The translations under genes and the position numbers were made by a program. Below the pieces are notes generated by a model. The model searched no databases, had not been told where the DNA came from, and was given only the letters and a program-made list of their open reading frames with translations. A stretch of 64,000 nt of DNA from assembly GCF_016583905.1 (NCBI RefSeq), contig NZ_NRRY01000016.1, forward strand, positions 32,060 through 96,059, given 5' to 3'. Source of the DNA: Lamprobacter modestohalophilus. GTDB taxonomy: Bacteria > Pseudomonadota > Gammaproteobacteria > Chromatiales > Chromatiaceae. This document shows positions 8,777-17,292 of the stretch, piece by piece; positions within the stretch are counted from its first letter, which is position 1; the number at the start of each line of letters is the position of its first letter.

Positions 8777-9579
8777 TGAACGGCAAGACCGGCTGGGGAG
8801 ATTGGTGGCCGTCGGCGCTGGTGCCGGCGCCGGAGGAGTCTGGCGCGCCACCTCTGCTCGAGCCTGATGAGCCTCCGCCGTTCGAGATCGTCAACCCGAC
8901 AGGTCAGGCAAACGCTTTGCTGATCTGTGACCACGCCTCCAACCGGCTGCCGCGGCGACTCGGCAGGCTAGGGCTCACGGATGATCAGCTACAACAGCAC
9001 ATCGCCTGGGATCCTGGCGCGGCAGCGGTCGCTCGCGGGCTTTCGGCGCGGCTGGATGTGCCGCTGATCCTGGGTGGCTACTCACGCCTGGCGATCGATC
9101 TCAACCGGCCCCTTGCGAGTCCTGAGCTGATCGCCGCAGAGAGCGCCGGGGTCAGGATTCCTGGCAACCAGGGTCTCAGCGCAGCGGAGCGGAACGCCCG
9201 GCTCGCAGCCCTGTTCCTGCCCTATCACCAGGCCATCGCCGAGTTGCTCGATGCGCATCCCAACCCCGAGCTGCGCTTGATCAGTCTGCATAGCTTCACG
9301 CCCTGGCTCGCCGGCCAGTTGCGCCCCTGGTCGGTTGGTTTGGCCTATGGGCGTGATCCCAGGCTCGCGCAGCAATTGCGTCCGCTCCTCGCCCAGCAGG
9401 CGGATCTGCTTGTCGGCGACAATCAGCCCTATGGCATCGAGGACAGCTACGATTTCACCTTGCCGACACATGGTGAAGGTCGTGGGATTCCCCACGTCAT
9501 GATCGAGATCCGTCAGGACGGACTCCAAACGCAAGCACAGATCGCACGCTGGGTAGAGCGGCTGGCGTGCATCTGTTAG
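8776..9579 (+). CDS. N-formylglutamate amidohydrolase family protein
   Basis: A 267-residue protein of the N-formylglutamate amidohydrolase family (HutG type, COG3931), zinc-dependent hydrolases of amide bonds. Recognisable blocks are LLICDHASNRLPRRLG near residue 55, GGYSRLAIDLNRPL near 105, LISLHSFTP near 175, and PHVMIEIRQDGL near the C-terminus. The start is ATG 8776 inside repeat unit 3, overlapping the stop of mini-ORF 2; a TTG one codon upstream is ignored. No histidine-degradation gene is nearby. Coupling to a transglutaminase-like protein suggests a shared amide substrate, which is inference. Confidence 0.8.
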   Translation: MNGKTGWGDWWPSALVPAPEESGAPPLLEPDEPPPFEIVNPTGQANALLICDHASNRLPRRLGRLGLTDDQLQQHIAWDPGAAAVARGLSARLDVPLILGGYSRLAIDLNRPLASPELIAAESAGVRIPGNQGLSAAERNARLAALFLPYHQAIAELLDAHPNPELRLISLHSFTPWLAGQLRPWSVGLAYGRDPRLAQQLRPLLAQQADLLVGDNQPYGIEDSYDFTLPTHGEGRGIPHVMIEIRQDGLQTQAQIARWVERLACIC

Positions 9580-9607
9580 CGTGCGGTTGCCGTCCATCTG
9601 TTAGCGT
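9570..9607 (+). repeat. Duplicated stop-codon segment, period 25
   Basis: The 13-mer CATCTGTTAGCGT occurs at 9570-9582 and again at 9595-9607. The first copy includes the TAG stop of the amidohydrolase gene. It is a small tandem duplication at a gene end, like those at 8.7 and 17.3 kb. Confidence 0.8.
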
Positions 9608-9654
9608 ATCGATGAGAAAAACAACGGCCTCCTCAGTCATCAGAAGCAGCTCCC

Positions 9655-10254
9655 TTGCTAGTCGAAGCGCCCAACCCGCAGAACATCACCGGCGTCGTCC
9701 TGGCCGGCGGTAAAGCTCGCCGGATGGGCGGCGAAGACAAGGGGCTGGTGGAGCTCGCCGGTCAGCCGCTGGTGGCCTGGATCATCGAAGGCCTGCGTCC
9801 GCAAGTGCAGGATCTCATGATCAATGCCAACCGCAGCCATGAACGCTACGCCAGCTATGGTTACCAGGTGATTACCGATGCCATGGCTGACTTCCAAGGA
9901 CCGCTGGCCGGTGTCGCCGCTGCGCTCGCAGTGGTGCGGACGCCGTGGATCATCACCGTCCCCTGCGACGGCCCTTACCTCGCTCCGGACCTGGTCCAGC
10001 GTCTCTGCGCGGCACTGGTTGAGCAAGAGGCGGAGCTAGCGGTTGCCTCGGACGGAGCACGTCTGCAGCCGGTCTATGCGCTGATCCCTCAGGCCCTAGC
10101 GCCGAGCCTGGAAGCCTTTCTGGCCAGCGGCGAGCGCAAGGTCGAGCGCTGGTATGCGCAGCACCGAACCGCGATCGCAGCATTTGCCGACCGGCCGAAC
10201 TGCTTCGCTAACATCAATAGCGTCGAGGATCTTGAGCGTTTGCGCCAAGGGTAG
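9655..10254 (+). CDS. mobA: Molybdenum cofactor guanylyltransferase MobA
   Basis: Transfers GMP from GTP to molybdopterin-Mo to form the guanine dinucleotide cofactor used by DMSO-reductase-family enzymes. The 199-residue protein has the nucleotide-binding start GVVLAGGKARRMGGEDKGL, the LINANRS-like block (LMINANRS) and the catalytic-metal region TVPCDGPYL, all in family order. The only usable start in the open frame is TTG 9655, since an in-frame TGA lies at 9613 and no ATG or GTG follows before the Rossmann motif. No molybdoenzyme gene is in the window. Confidence 0.9.
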   Translation: MLVEAPNPQNITGVVLAGGKARRMGGEDKGLVELAGQPLVAWIIEGLRPQVQDLMINANRSHERYASYGYQVITDAMADFQGPLAGVAAALAVVRTPWIITVPCDGPYLAPDLVQRLCAALVEQEAELAVASDGARLQPVYALIPQALAPSLEAFLASGERKVERWYAQHRTAIAAFADRPNCFANINSVEDLERLRQG

Positions 10255-10410
10255 CCTTGAGCAGGCACGGGCAGATATAGGGGCAATTGTGTTCTGAGTT
10301 CATAGCCCAAGTCGGCCAGATCGAGCTACCGGATAACTGGAGTTGGGCTTGATGGTGATCCTCGGGCTACCCGCCTTTGGTTTGGTCTGCGGCCCTGAGC
10401 GCCGACCAAA

Positions 10411-10802
10411 TCAGTAGGGGCTAATCGCTCGATAGGCTCGCAAGGTGCCGATCTCACTTGTTAGTGCCCGCACCTCTTGCAGCAGAGGTTCCGCAGCCAC
10501 CAAGTGCATGCTCTCTACCGATGTGTCATCAGAAAGCGCGGCGAGGTGAACCTCAGTTACATGAAGAATCCAGTCATTGCCCGGGCTTGAGGGCAGCGCT
10601 CGGGTGATCGCAAGGCTTTTCTCCATGCATTGTCTAGCCGCCTTCTTACCAGAACCAGCAAACCATTCAAGGCGTGGCTCAACTTACGCCATAGTGCTAC
10701 AAGGTAGTGTGGCTGGGGCTCAGCTTGCGTGCGCAGAGCCTGTGCATTCTTGCAGTTTGCCATGAGCAGGCAGTGCTCTGCGACCGCTGCGCTGTAGGGC
10801 AT
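10411..10802 (-). pseudogene. Remnant of a second WYL-type regulator
   Basis: In the minus frame ending at 10557 the peptide EHCLLMANCKNAQALRTQA then QPHYLV aligns with ERCVLKVHYEDAEGLRTQA then QPHALV of the gene just upstream, but offset by about 226 bp in DNA and in another frame. The DNA match is visible directly (TGCGTGCGCAG at 10726 and at 10952). A further minus frame, 10411-10626, may hold the tail of such a protein. No continuous gene can be built here; it looks like a decayed tandem copy. Confidence 0.5.
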
Positions 10803-11490
10803 GCGGGCCGCCGCGCGTTTGACCGGATTGGAGGGCGCCTGGGAGCCGGTTCAGCGCATACAGGCGCATCGGCTCGGTTTCGTCGTTCTTGAGCGCGAAC
10901 AGATAGGGAATCGGTCCGCGTTGGACCAAGGCATGCGGCTGCAGCATGGCCTGCGTGCGCAGGCCTTCTGCGTCCTCGTAGTGGACCTTGAGCACGCAGC
11001 GCTCCGAGAGCGCAACGATGACGGCATGCAGCACCTGCTCGTACAGGGCCACCGGACGCAGCCGAATGGTGTCGGGCACGATCCGCAGGCGCTGTTCATC
11101 CAGGCGGGGGCCGTCGGTCTCGGTGAGCAGGCGCTGCCAGAGTTGATCGAGGCGCTGAGTCGGCAGCGCCCCGGCGACTAGGTCTTGGATCTGACGCAAC
11201 AGGTACCCGTTCACCAGAGGGTCATCGCGCAGTACCTTGTCACTGCGGCGGTAGCGCAGCGGCTTGCCGCCGGGGTTGAGGATGTCCACGCGATCGTCTT
11301 CGACCAAGTCGGCAAGATCGCGCTGCAGCGCCCGACGCTTGGCATCCAGGCTGCCGTTGCCATAGGCATCGGCGAGGATGCTGAGCAGGGCGCTGCCATC
11401 AAGGCAGCGCGAAGGGGCGGTTGCGGGCGAGGGTAGGACGTTGACCAGTCGGTCAAGGCGGCGCAGCCGATCCTGAAATTTGGCTTTCAT
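10720..11490 (-). pseudogene. WYL-domain transcriptional regulator, C-terminus disrupted
   Basis: The first ~215 residues form a recognisable WYL-family regulator: an N-terminal helix-turn-helix region (residues 25-80, LADAYGNGSLDAKRRALQRDL), then the WYL ligand-binding core (CVLKVHYEDAEGLRTQAMLQ, GPIPYLFALKNDETEPMRLYALNR). After LYALNR the frame runs into about 40 residues of unrelated composition and stops at 256, whereas family members continue for about 80 more residues. A decayed second WYL copy follows directly. I read this as a gene broken by recombination or a frameshift between tandem copies; a shortened working protein is possible. Confidence 0.6.
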
Positions 11491-11630
11491 GTGTAGGTGG
11501 CCTCAAAGGCCTGCCCGAGCCAGGCGGGAAAGGCCGACCAGGGCATGGCGCGATGCTCCTGTGGTAACGGCGGCGCTGCGCGGCGCTGAGTCCGAGAAAG
11601 CGCTCAACCGCGCGCAAGTCGGCAACATGC

Positions 11631-11663
11631 TGACGAAACTAAAATCCGATCTTAGTTTCGTCA
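11631..11663. promoter_or_regulatory. Perfect 12-bp inverted repeat, candidate operator
   Basis: TGACGAAACTAA at 11631-11642 and its exact complement TTAGTTTCGTCA at 11652-11663 are separated by 9 bp. It lies about 140 bp upstream of the WYL regulator start and 39 bp downstream of the pmbA stop on the same strand. No T-run follows on either strand, so an operator, perhaps for autoregulation by the WYL protein, is likelier than a terminator. Confidence 0.55.
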
Positions 11664-11701
11664 AGTGATTCGAGCCTGAGCCCCCGCGATCAAACGCTCC
11701 C

Positions 11702-13111
11702 TCATAGCGTCAGATTCAGGCTGCTGACCAAGGCGCCAGGCAGCAGCGCACTGGCGGTGGAGCGGCCATCATAGGTCTCGGCGGAGAGCCGTAGCTCGCG
11801 CTCTTGCGTGAGCGCCTCGAGCTGATCGCCTAACAGCCGATAGAGGCTGTCGTCGAAGCGCATGACGGCGAGCGGGGCGATCAGTTCGCCGCGCTCGACC
11901 CAAAAGGTGCCGAAGCGGGTCATGCCGGTGATGCGGCAGGCGTTGCGGTCGGACCAGTTGCTGTACCAGAGATTGCCGATGTAGAGGCCGGTGTCGAGCG
12001 CGCTGAGTGCCTGATCGGTGGGCAACCTGCCGGCCGCGAGCGCGAGTGATTCTGGGAATTCGTCGGCGGCGTTGACCGCTTCGCCATATTCCTTGGCTGA
12101 GCGGGCGTCGGCGAGACACTGGCCAAAGCGCCCCTGCTCGATCAGCGCCACCTGCTCTGGCTTGAGAAAGCCCTCGGCGGTGAAGCCGGGCGCCAGGCCG
12201 CGGCTGTGATCTTCGATCAGGCTGAGCATCGGGCTCAGGCTCAGCTCGCCCTTGGCGAGGCGCAACAGTGGCGTTTGCTGGGTGCGATGATCGCGCAGGC
12301 CGAAGCCACCCCAGGCGAGCATGTCGAGCAGTTCTTCCATCGCTGCCGGGGCCAAGAAGGCCCGATACTGACCCGGCTCGATCTGCTTGGTTGGTCGTGC
12401 CATCACCGCGAGCCGCTCGCGCTGGCGCTCGATCCGCTCGCGCACCGCACTTACTTGCCAGTCGAAGCCGCTGTAGCTGTCTTTGACTGCCTTGTCGCCG
12501 TCCAGATAGCAGCTCCAATCGAGATTGAAGCTGTGGCTTTGATGCCAGTGGCGATGCCCGATCGAGCTGGCGAGTCCGCTGGCGATCTCACCGGCGGCAT
12601 AAATGCCGACCAGATCCAGGCCGTCGGCCTGGTCGCTGAGGTTGGCGATCGCTTCGGCGGCTGGGGGTAACTCGGCCTCGAGCGCGCGATGGGAGTGGCT
12701 TGGTGTCTGATCCAGATTCAGGTAAGGATCGGCGGGCAGATGGGGGATGCGTTCGCGTAGCTGTTGCACCAGCGCGAGGGCGAGTGACCGATCCGCATCG
12801 ACATCGCCACTGAGGTCGCAGCTGCCCTCGATCTGGCGCTCGCTATCGACCAGCGTCAGCCCGAGCTGCTGGGTCTGCACCGCGCCGGCTTGCCGCACCC
12901 GATTGCGATTGAGCCGCACGAAGTCCGACCGTTCGCCGTCGAGGCTGAGGAACAGCTGCTCGTCGCCTTGGAGCTGGCTGAAGATCTGCTCGGCGAACGC
13001 GAAGAATGGCTCTGCTTGTAGAGGCATGCCTGGCTTCTTCGCTGGATCTGTCGTCGGATCTATCGCCTCATCTGTCGCCGCGTTTGTCGCCAAGCTCATC
13101 GCCAGCGTCAT
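11702..13111 (-). CDS. pmbA: TldD/PmbA family protein, PmbA (TldE)-like partner
   Basis: A 469-residue member of the TldD/PmbA (U62) family. In the characterised E. coli complex TldD carries the metal site and PmbA/TldE is the non-metal partner; together they trim modified peptides such as microcin B17 and CcdA. This copy lacks the HExxxH motif, as expected of the partner. Its C-terminal half contains LDTGLYIGNLWYSNWSDRNACRITGMTRFGTFWVERGEL in pieces, typical of the family. ATG 13111 overlaps the TldD stop in an ATGA, so the two are translationally coupled. The first 28 residues are Ala/Thr/Pro-rich and could be skipped by a start at 13027. Confidence 0.82.
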   Translation of the reverse strand: MTLAMSLATNAATDEAIDPTTDPAKKPGMPLQAEPFFAFAEQIFSQLQGDEQLFLSLDGERSDFVRLNRNRVRQAGAVQTQQLGLTLVDSERQIEGSCDLSGDVDADRSLALALVQQLRERIPHLPADPYLNLDQTPSHSHRALEAELPPAAEAIANLSDQADGLDLVGIYAAGEIASGLASSIGHRHWHQSHSFNLDWSCYLDGDKAVKDSYSGFDWQVSAVRERIERQRERLAVMARPTKQIEPGQYRAFLAPAAMEELLDMLAWGGFGLRDHRTQQTPLLRLAKGELSLSPMLSLIEDHSRGLAPGFTAEGFLKPEQVALIEQGRFGQCLADARSAKEYGEAVNAADEFPESLALAAGRLPTDQALSALDTGLYIGNLWYSNWSDRNACRITGMTRFGTFWVERGELIAPLAVMRFDDSLYRLLGDQLEALTQERELRLSAETYDGRSTASALLPGALVSSLNLTL

Positions 13112-14562
13112 AGCCCACCTCCAAACACCTCAACGTCACGGAACAGGCAGGGCGGTGAGGCATGGCCGACATAGACCGATTGGTTCGGCTCGCCCTTGCC
13201 GCAGTTGCGCACGCCGCCGACCTCGAAGGTCTCAGGTCCGCCGACACCGTCGAGACTGCGCCAGAAGTGGGCCGAGACGCCCCGATAACCGGGGTTTCGC
13301 ACCAGCCCTTTGAGTTCGCCATTCTCGATCAGCCGGCCCAGTTCGCAGCCGAACTGGAACTTGTTGCGGCTGTCGTCGATTGACCAAGAGCGGTTCGTTT
13401 CCATCAGGATGCCGCGCTCGATGCGGCTGATCAGCGCCTCCAGGCTTTCCGTTTCAGCGCCGGGCTCAAGGTTGATGTTGGTCATGCGGTCGATCGGCGG
13501 GCGCTCCCAGCTGCAGGCGCGCGCATTGGCGGTGCCCGGCAGCCCCGAGCGTGCCTGCGAGAGGGCGCCGCCGAGCGGGCGCTCGAGGATGCCGTCGCGG
13601 ATCAGGTACTGGCGTTCGGCCGCCGTGCCCTCGTCATCGGCCACGCAACTGGCCAGCTCGTTGCTCAGGCTGGGGTCGAAGGTCACATTGAGCAGCGGCG
13701 AGCCATAGCGATACTGGCCGAACATCTCGGGCGTGACAAAGCTCAGGCCGGCATAGTTGCGCTCGTCGCCGAGGATGCGGTCAAGCTCCAACGGATGGCC
13801 GATCGATTCATGGATCTGCAGCACCATCTGGCTCGGCATCAACAGCAGATCGCGCTTGCCGCTTGGGCACTCGGGCGCGAGGACCAGCGCGATTGCCTCC
13901 TCGGCTACCTGCTCGGCGGCGCTGCTGAACTTGGCCTCGGCCAGCCGTTCGAGGCCGCCTTGGCGCGGCATTCCAGCCCCACCGCCATGCCGCGTCTGGG
14001 TCTGGCCATCGACATGAGCGGTGGCGGAGAGTCCACTGTGCACCGTCTCCCAACGCTGGCTGATCTCGGCGCCGTCGGCGCTGATCAGCAGTTGTTCTAT
14101 GCGGCGATGGCCGAGCCAGGCGGCACGCTCGACTAGGCGCGGGTCGCGATCGAGTTGCTGACAGGCGTCGAACAAGAGACCAAGCTTGTCCTCCAGCGAG
14201 CGCGACGCCCAGGGCTCGCGCACGTCAGCCGTGTATTGGGCTTGCAGGCTGCTGCGCGGATAGAGTTCCGCCGCGAACAGCCCAAGGCGCGCATGCAGCG
14301 CGGCGAGATCCAGTGCACGCTGAGTCGCCTGCGCGAGCCCAGATGGACTGAGGTCCGAGGTCGCGGCATAGCCTAGGCCGGCGCCGGCGACCACCGTGAT
14401 CATCGCGCCGCGCGAGCGCCACAGCCGGCTCGGCTCGGCGACATCATCGCGCACCGCGAGCCCCTCGCCGGTCTCATCGACCAGGCGCAGCGTCCAATAA
14501 TCGGCTGCCGGCGCTGAGGCGGTGAAGCGGGCGGCGATGGCTTTAAGATCGGATTCCAACAT
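13108..14562 (-). CDS. tldD: TldD family metalloprotease
   Basis: A 484-residue TldD-type metalloprotease, catalytic half of the TldD/TldE heterodimer. The zinc motif HESIGH is seen near residue 252, followed by PLELDRILGDERNYAGLSF; the C-terminal block GGPETFEVGGVRNCGKGEPNQ matches the family's Cys/Gly region. E. coli TldD reads HEAVGHGLEGD at this point, so HPLELDR marks a different subfamily. It is first in a two-gene operon with pmbA (4-bp overlap). No precursor peptide or other RiPP gene is adjacent, so the substrate is unknown. Confidence 0.85.
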   Translation of the reverse strand: MLESDLKAIAARFTASAPAADYWTLRLVDETGEGLAVRDDVAEPSRLWRSRGAMITVVAGAGLGYAATSDLSPSGLAQATQRALDLAALHARLGLFAAELYPRSSLQAQYTADVREPWASRSLEDKLGLLFDACQQLDRDPRLVERAAWLGHRRIEQLLISADGAEISQRWETVHSGLSATAHVDGQTQTRHGGGAGMPRQGGLERLAEAKFSSAAEQVAEEAIALVLAPECPSGKRDLLLMPSQMVLQIHESIGHPLELDRILGDERNYAGLSFVTPEMFGQYRYGSPLLNVTFDPSLSNELASCVADDEGTAAERQYLIRDGILERPLGGALSQARSGLPGTANARACSWERPPIDRMTNINLEPGAETESLEALISRIERGILMETNRSWSIDDSRNKFQFGCELGRLIENGELKGLVRNPGYRGVSAHFWRSLDGVGGPETFEVGGVRNCGKGEPNQSVYVGHASPPCLFRDVEVFGGGL

Positions 14563-14721
14563 CGGAGAGGTGCTCTGTTGAGGATCGCCTTGGTGATGAT
14601 CGAGACGCTGTGGCGACGCTTGGGCCAGGTCAAGCCTTGGTAAAGATGAGTCTAAGTCTCGCGCAATGCATCGTCTGAGGGTAGCAGCAAGCCATGACTG
14701 TTCGGCCAGCTCAGGTCTCGT

Positions 14722-14769
14722 TCAACCTGAATCTCACGCAATTCATTGTCCGTGGCGCCGCCGCGCCAT
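14722..14769 (+). repeat. Dispersed palindromic element, copy 1
   Basis: Reads AACCTGAATCTCACGCAATT then CATTGTCCGTGGCGCCGCCG then CGCCAT. It belongs to a five-copy family in this window that shares TGAATC-N6-GATTCA-like arms and a GGCGCC-rich second part. The similarity continues a little further (AAGCGTTCGGCTCC), matching copy 5. It lies between tldD and lgt, upstream of lgt. Confidence 0.85.
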
Positions 14770-14852
14770 AAGCGTTCGGCTCCCGTTAGGCTCCTGTTGC
14801 GTTGTCGTTGGCGTCACCGTCTTGCAGCAAGCTCGTGATAATATCCACGCCC

Positions 14853-15686
14853 ATGTTGACCTATCCCAATATCGACCCCGTCGCCTTCGCCCTTGGACCG
14901 ATCAAGGTCCATTGGTATGGCCTCATGTATCTGATCGGCTTCGCTGCGGCCTGGCTGCTCGGGCGCTGGCGGGCGTCTCGACCTGGCTCAGCCTGGAGCG
15001 CCGAGATGGTCGATGACGTCATCTTCTACAGCGTGATTGGGGTTATCGCGGGTGGACGCCTCGGTTACATGCTGTTCTACGGCTTCGACCAGATTTTGTC
15101 TAATCCGCTCAACCTGCTCAAGGTCTGGGAGGGCGGTATGTCCTTCCACGGTGGTTTGATTGGCGTCCTCGTCGCGATCTGGCTGTTTGCACGCAAACGC
15201 GGTCTGAATTTTTTCGAGGTCGGTGACTTCATCGCGCCGCTGGTGCCGATCGGCCTGCTGACCGGGCGCATCGGCAACTTCATCAACGGCGAGCTTTGGG
15301 GACACACCACCAACTTGCCTTGGGGCATGCGCCTACCCTGTGAAGGCTTTCCGGGCTACTGCGTCGGTCTGCCGTTGGATGCCCAGTGGAGCCTTCCAGT
15401 GCACGCCTCGCAGCTGTACGAAGCCGGCCTTGAGGGTCTGGTGTTGTTCATCCTGCTCTGGTGGTTCTCGAGCCGGCCGCGGCCAATGATGGCCGTCTCC
15501 GGCCTGTTCCTGCTGCTCTATGGCCTGTTCCGCTTCAGCGTCGAGTTCGTTCGGCTGCCCGATGCACACATCGGCTACCTTGCCTTCGATTGGCTCACCA
15601 TGGGCCAGCTGCTGACCCTTCCTATGCTGCTCGGTGGTGCTCTACTCCTTGCCCTGGCCTATCGCCGCAAGCAAACAACAGGTTAG
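14853..15686 (+). CDS. lgt: Prolipoprotein diacylglyceryl transferase Lgt
   Basis: Inner-membrane enzyme, 277 residues and about seven helices, that moves diacylglycerol from phosphatidylglycerol to the lipobox Cys of prolipoproteins. The signature is complete: [12 protein letters not shown] near residue 20, [10 protein letters not shown] with the essential His near 96-103, and [12 protein letters not shown] near 142. The start at ATG 14853 ([15 protein letters not shown]) matches family N-termini; in-frame TTG codons upstream are not used. Several lipoproteins in this window (39.4, 52.2, 57.4 kb) are its potential substrates. Confidence 0.95.
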   Translation: MLTYPNIDPVAFALGPIKVHWYGLMYLIGFAAAWLLGRWRASRPGSAWSAEMVDDVIFYSVIGVIAGGRLGYMLFYGFDQILSNPLNLLKVWEGGMSFHGGLIGVLVAIWLFARKRGLNFFEVGDFIAPLVPIGLLTGRIGNFINGELWGHTTNLPWGMRLPCEGFPGYCVGLPLDAQWSLPVHASQLYEAGLEGLVLFILLWWFSSRPRPMMAVSGLFLLLYGLFRFSVEFVRLPDAHIGYLAFDWLTMGQLLTLPMLLGGALLLALAYRRKQTTG

Positions 15687-15713
15687 CTGGCTGGAATCGC
15701 GGTGATTGGCTAA

Positions 15714-16460
15714 TCAGGTCATCTCAGTCGCCTCAGTTTGCAGCAGTTTCGTTTCATCAACAGGACGCATCGCCGGCTCGGGGTCGAGCTGCAGCGCGTG
15801 GAGAACGCGCCAAGCCAGCTCATCTGGCGAGCGGCTGATGACCTCGGCCGGGATCTCATGCTTTCCGTGCAGTCGGTCGAAGTCCTCGAAGCCGTAGGAG
15901 ACCATGAAGGGGTGCATGCCGGAGTTGATGGCGGCACGGAAATCCTTGGCCTCGTCGCCGCAGGCATAAGCGCAGGCGGGGTTGATCCCGAAGCGCTCGC
16001 GGGTCTGCCGGAAGTAGCTGAGCTTATCCTCGCTGAGTGGCAGGTGGACGAGGAAATCGAGCAGTTCTGGCTCGATACCGTGGCGGGTGAAGAGTTGGGT
16101 GAGGGTGACGAGCGGGTCGACGGTGATGTTGCGCGTGACAATGCCGACGCGGACACCGTCTGCAGCAGCAAGGCGACGAATCAAGGCCTCGATGCCGTCG
16201 AACATGCAGGCCTCTTCGCGATAGACCTCGGTCAGTGTGTCGATCAGCTTGGTGCGCCGTCCGGGGCCGATTTGGCGTCTGAGGTTTTGCGGCATCTCCT
16301 TGAAGCCACCAATGTATTTGAACAGGTTGCGGCGCTTCTGAAAGCGGGCGAGTGGGCCGATGTCCATCCCGAGGTGGGCAAAGGTCTTTTCGATGGCGCG
16401 AAAGGCGTCGATGGTGGTGCCATCGGCGTCGAGGATCACAAGGCGTTCGTTGCTAAACAT
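15714..16460 (-). CDS. HAD-superfamily phosphatase
   Basis: A 248-residue haloacid-dehalogenase-type hydrolase. Motif I is LVILDADGTTIDAF at the N-terminus (nucleophile Asp within DADGT), motif II is VRVGIVTRN, and motif IV is ACGDEAKDFRAAINSGM. A helical cap (about residues 20-100) suggests a C1-type phosphatase for a small molecule. The start is taken at ATG 16460 (MFSNERL), as 40 upstream in-frame residues show no fold features. It is convergent with lgt. The substrate cannot be deduced. Confidence 0.82.
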   Translation of the reverse strand: MFSNERLVILDADGTTIDAFRAIEKTFAHLGMDIGPLARFQKRRNLFKYIGGFKEMPQNLRRQIGPGRRTKLIDTLTEVYREEACMFDGIEALIRRLAAADGVRVGIVTRNITVDPLVTLTQLFTRHGIEPELLDFLVHLPLSEDKLSYFRQTRERFGINPACAYACGDEAKDFRAAINSGMHPFMVSYGFEDFDRLHGKHEIPAEVISRSPDELAWRVLHALQLDPEPAMRPVDETKLLQTEATEMT

Positions 16461-16779
16461 TGCGCTTACTGGGCTCAGCAATGGTCTCGAAGGGCCTTGC
16501 GGTGTCGACAATGGCGCGTCACGGCGATGCCCTGCCTGCTCAACGGGGCATCTGCCCGCGCGGCGTTCGGATTCTCGCATATTGGCGGCGGGAGGGAGCG
16601 CAGCATCTCACCGCGCTGAGATTCGCCCGGTGATGTGCGCTGAGCAAATTGAGCCGACGACGTGCTCGGCAGATCGGGCCAAAGGCGCGTTGCCATCAGG
16701 TCAGCCTGCCAGGAGTCTGTACAATCAGCCCCTCAAATACTGAATCCTTGTCGTTTCCTTTAGCCGCACCGAGGTGATC

Positions 16780-17265
16780 ATGCCATTGATGATTCGATCC
16801 AGCGCGTTCGCGGAGGGCGGGGCCATCCCGGTCAAGTACAGCTGCGACGGTGAGGACCGCTCGCCGCCGCTGGAGTGGGATGGCGTGCCCGAGGGCACCC
16901 AGAGTCTGGCCCTCATTGTTGATGATCCGGATGCGCCAGACCCGGCTGCACCACAGCGCACCTATGTGCATTGGGTGCTCTACAATCTGCCGACGACCCT
17001 CGCTAGCCTGCCGGAGGCGTTCGAGCCGGCGACGCTGGCGACGGTGATCGGGGAGGGCATCAACGACTGGCGCCGCACGGCTTACGGTGGTCCTTGTCCG
17101 CCGATCGGCTGCCATCGCTACTTCCATAAGCTCTATGCGCTGGATACGACGCTACAGGGTCTGTTGCGTCCAACCAAGGCCGATCTGGAGCGCGCGATGC
17201 GAGGGCATGTGCTCGAGCAGGCGACCTTGATTGGCACCTACGAGCGTTCAACGGCGCATCATTGA
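16780..17265 (+). CDS. YbhB/YbcL-type phosphatidylethanolamine-binding family protein
   Basis: A 161-residue member of the PEBP/Raf-kinase-inhibitor-like family. Ligand-pocket blocks are visible: CDGEDRSPPLEW, LALIVDDPDAPDPAAPQRTYVHWVLYNLP in pieces, YGGPCPPIGCHRYFHKLYALD, and the C-terminal ATLIGTYER. The bacterial proteins' ligand and role are poorly known. ATG 16780 is preferred over GTG 16774 because CGAGG lies about 8 bases upstream. The sequence just after its stop is partly duplicated and leads into a 12-bp tandem repeat. Confidence 0.85.
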   Translation: MPLMIRSSAFAEGGAIPVKYSCDGEDRSPPLEWDGVPEGTQSLALIVDDPDAPDPAAPQRTYVHWVLYNLPTTLASLPEAFEPATLATVIGEGINDWRRTAYGGPCPPIGCHRYFHKLYALDTTLQGLLRPTKADLERAMRGHVLEQATLIGTYERSTAHH

Positions 17266-17292
17266 TTTCGACGGCGCAGCATTGAACTCAAC

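Larger units (their letters stand above)
8659..8799 (+). repeat. Three 47-bp tandem repeats across a stop/start junction
   Basis: Three near-identical 47-bp units run 8659-8705, 8706-8752 and 8753-8799. Each contains a coding tail ending in Gly, a stop codon overlapping an ATG by one base (TAATG, TAATG, TGATG), and a head encoding M-x-x-K-x-GWG. Unit 1 holds the real stop of the transglutaminase-like gene and unit 3 holds the real start of the amidohydrolase gene. Confidence 0.95.

Noticed and set aside
8659..8799. Short regularly repeated units considered as a CRISPR array
   Set aside because: The repeats are directly adjacent with no unique spacers and consist of coding sequence.
9655..10254. 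Upstream ATG or GTG start for mobA
   Set aside because: An in-frame TGA at 9613 and absence of ATG/GTG afterwards leave only TTG 9655.
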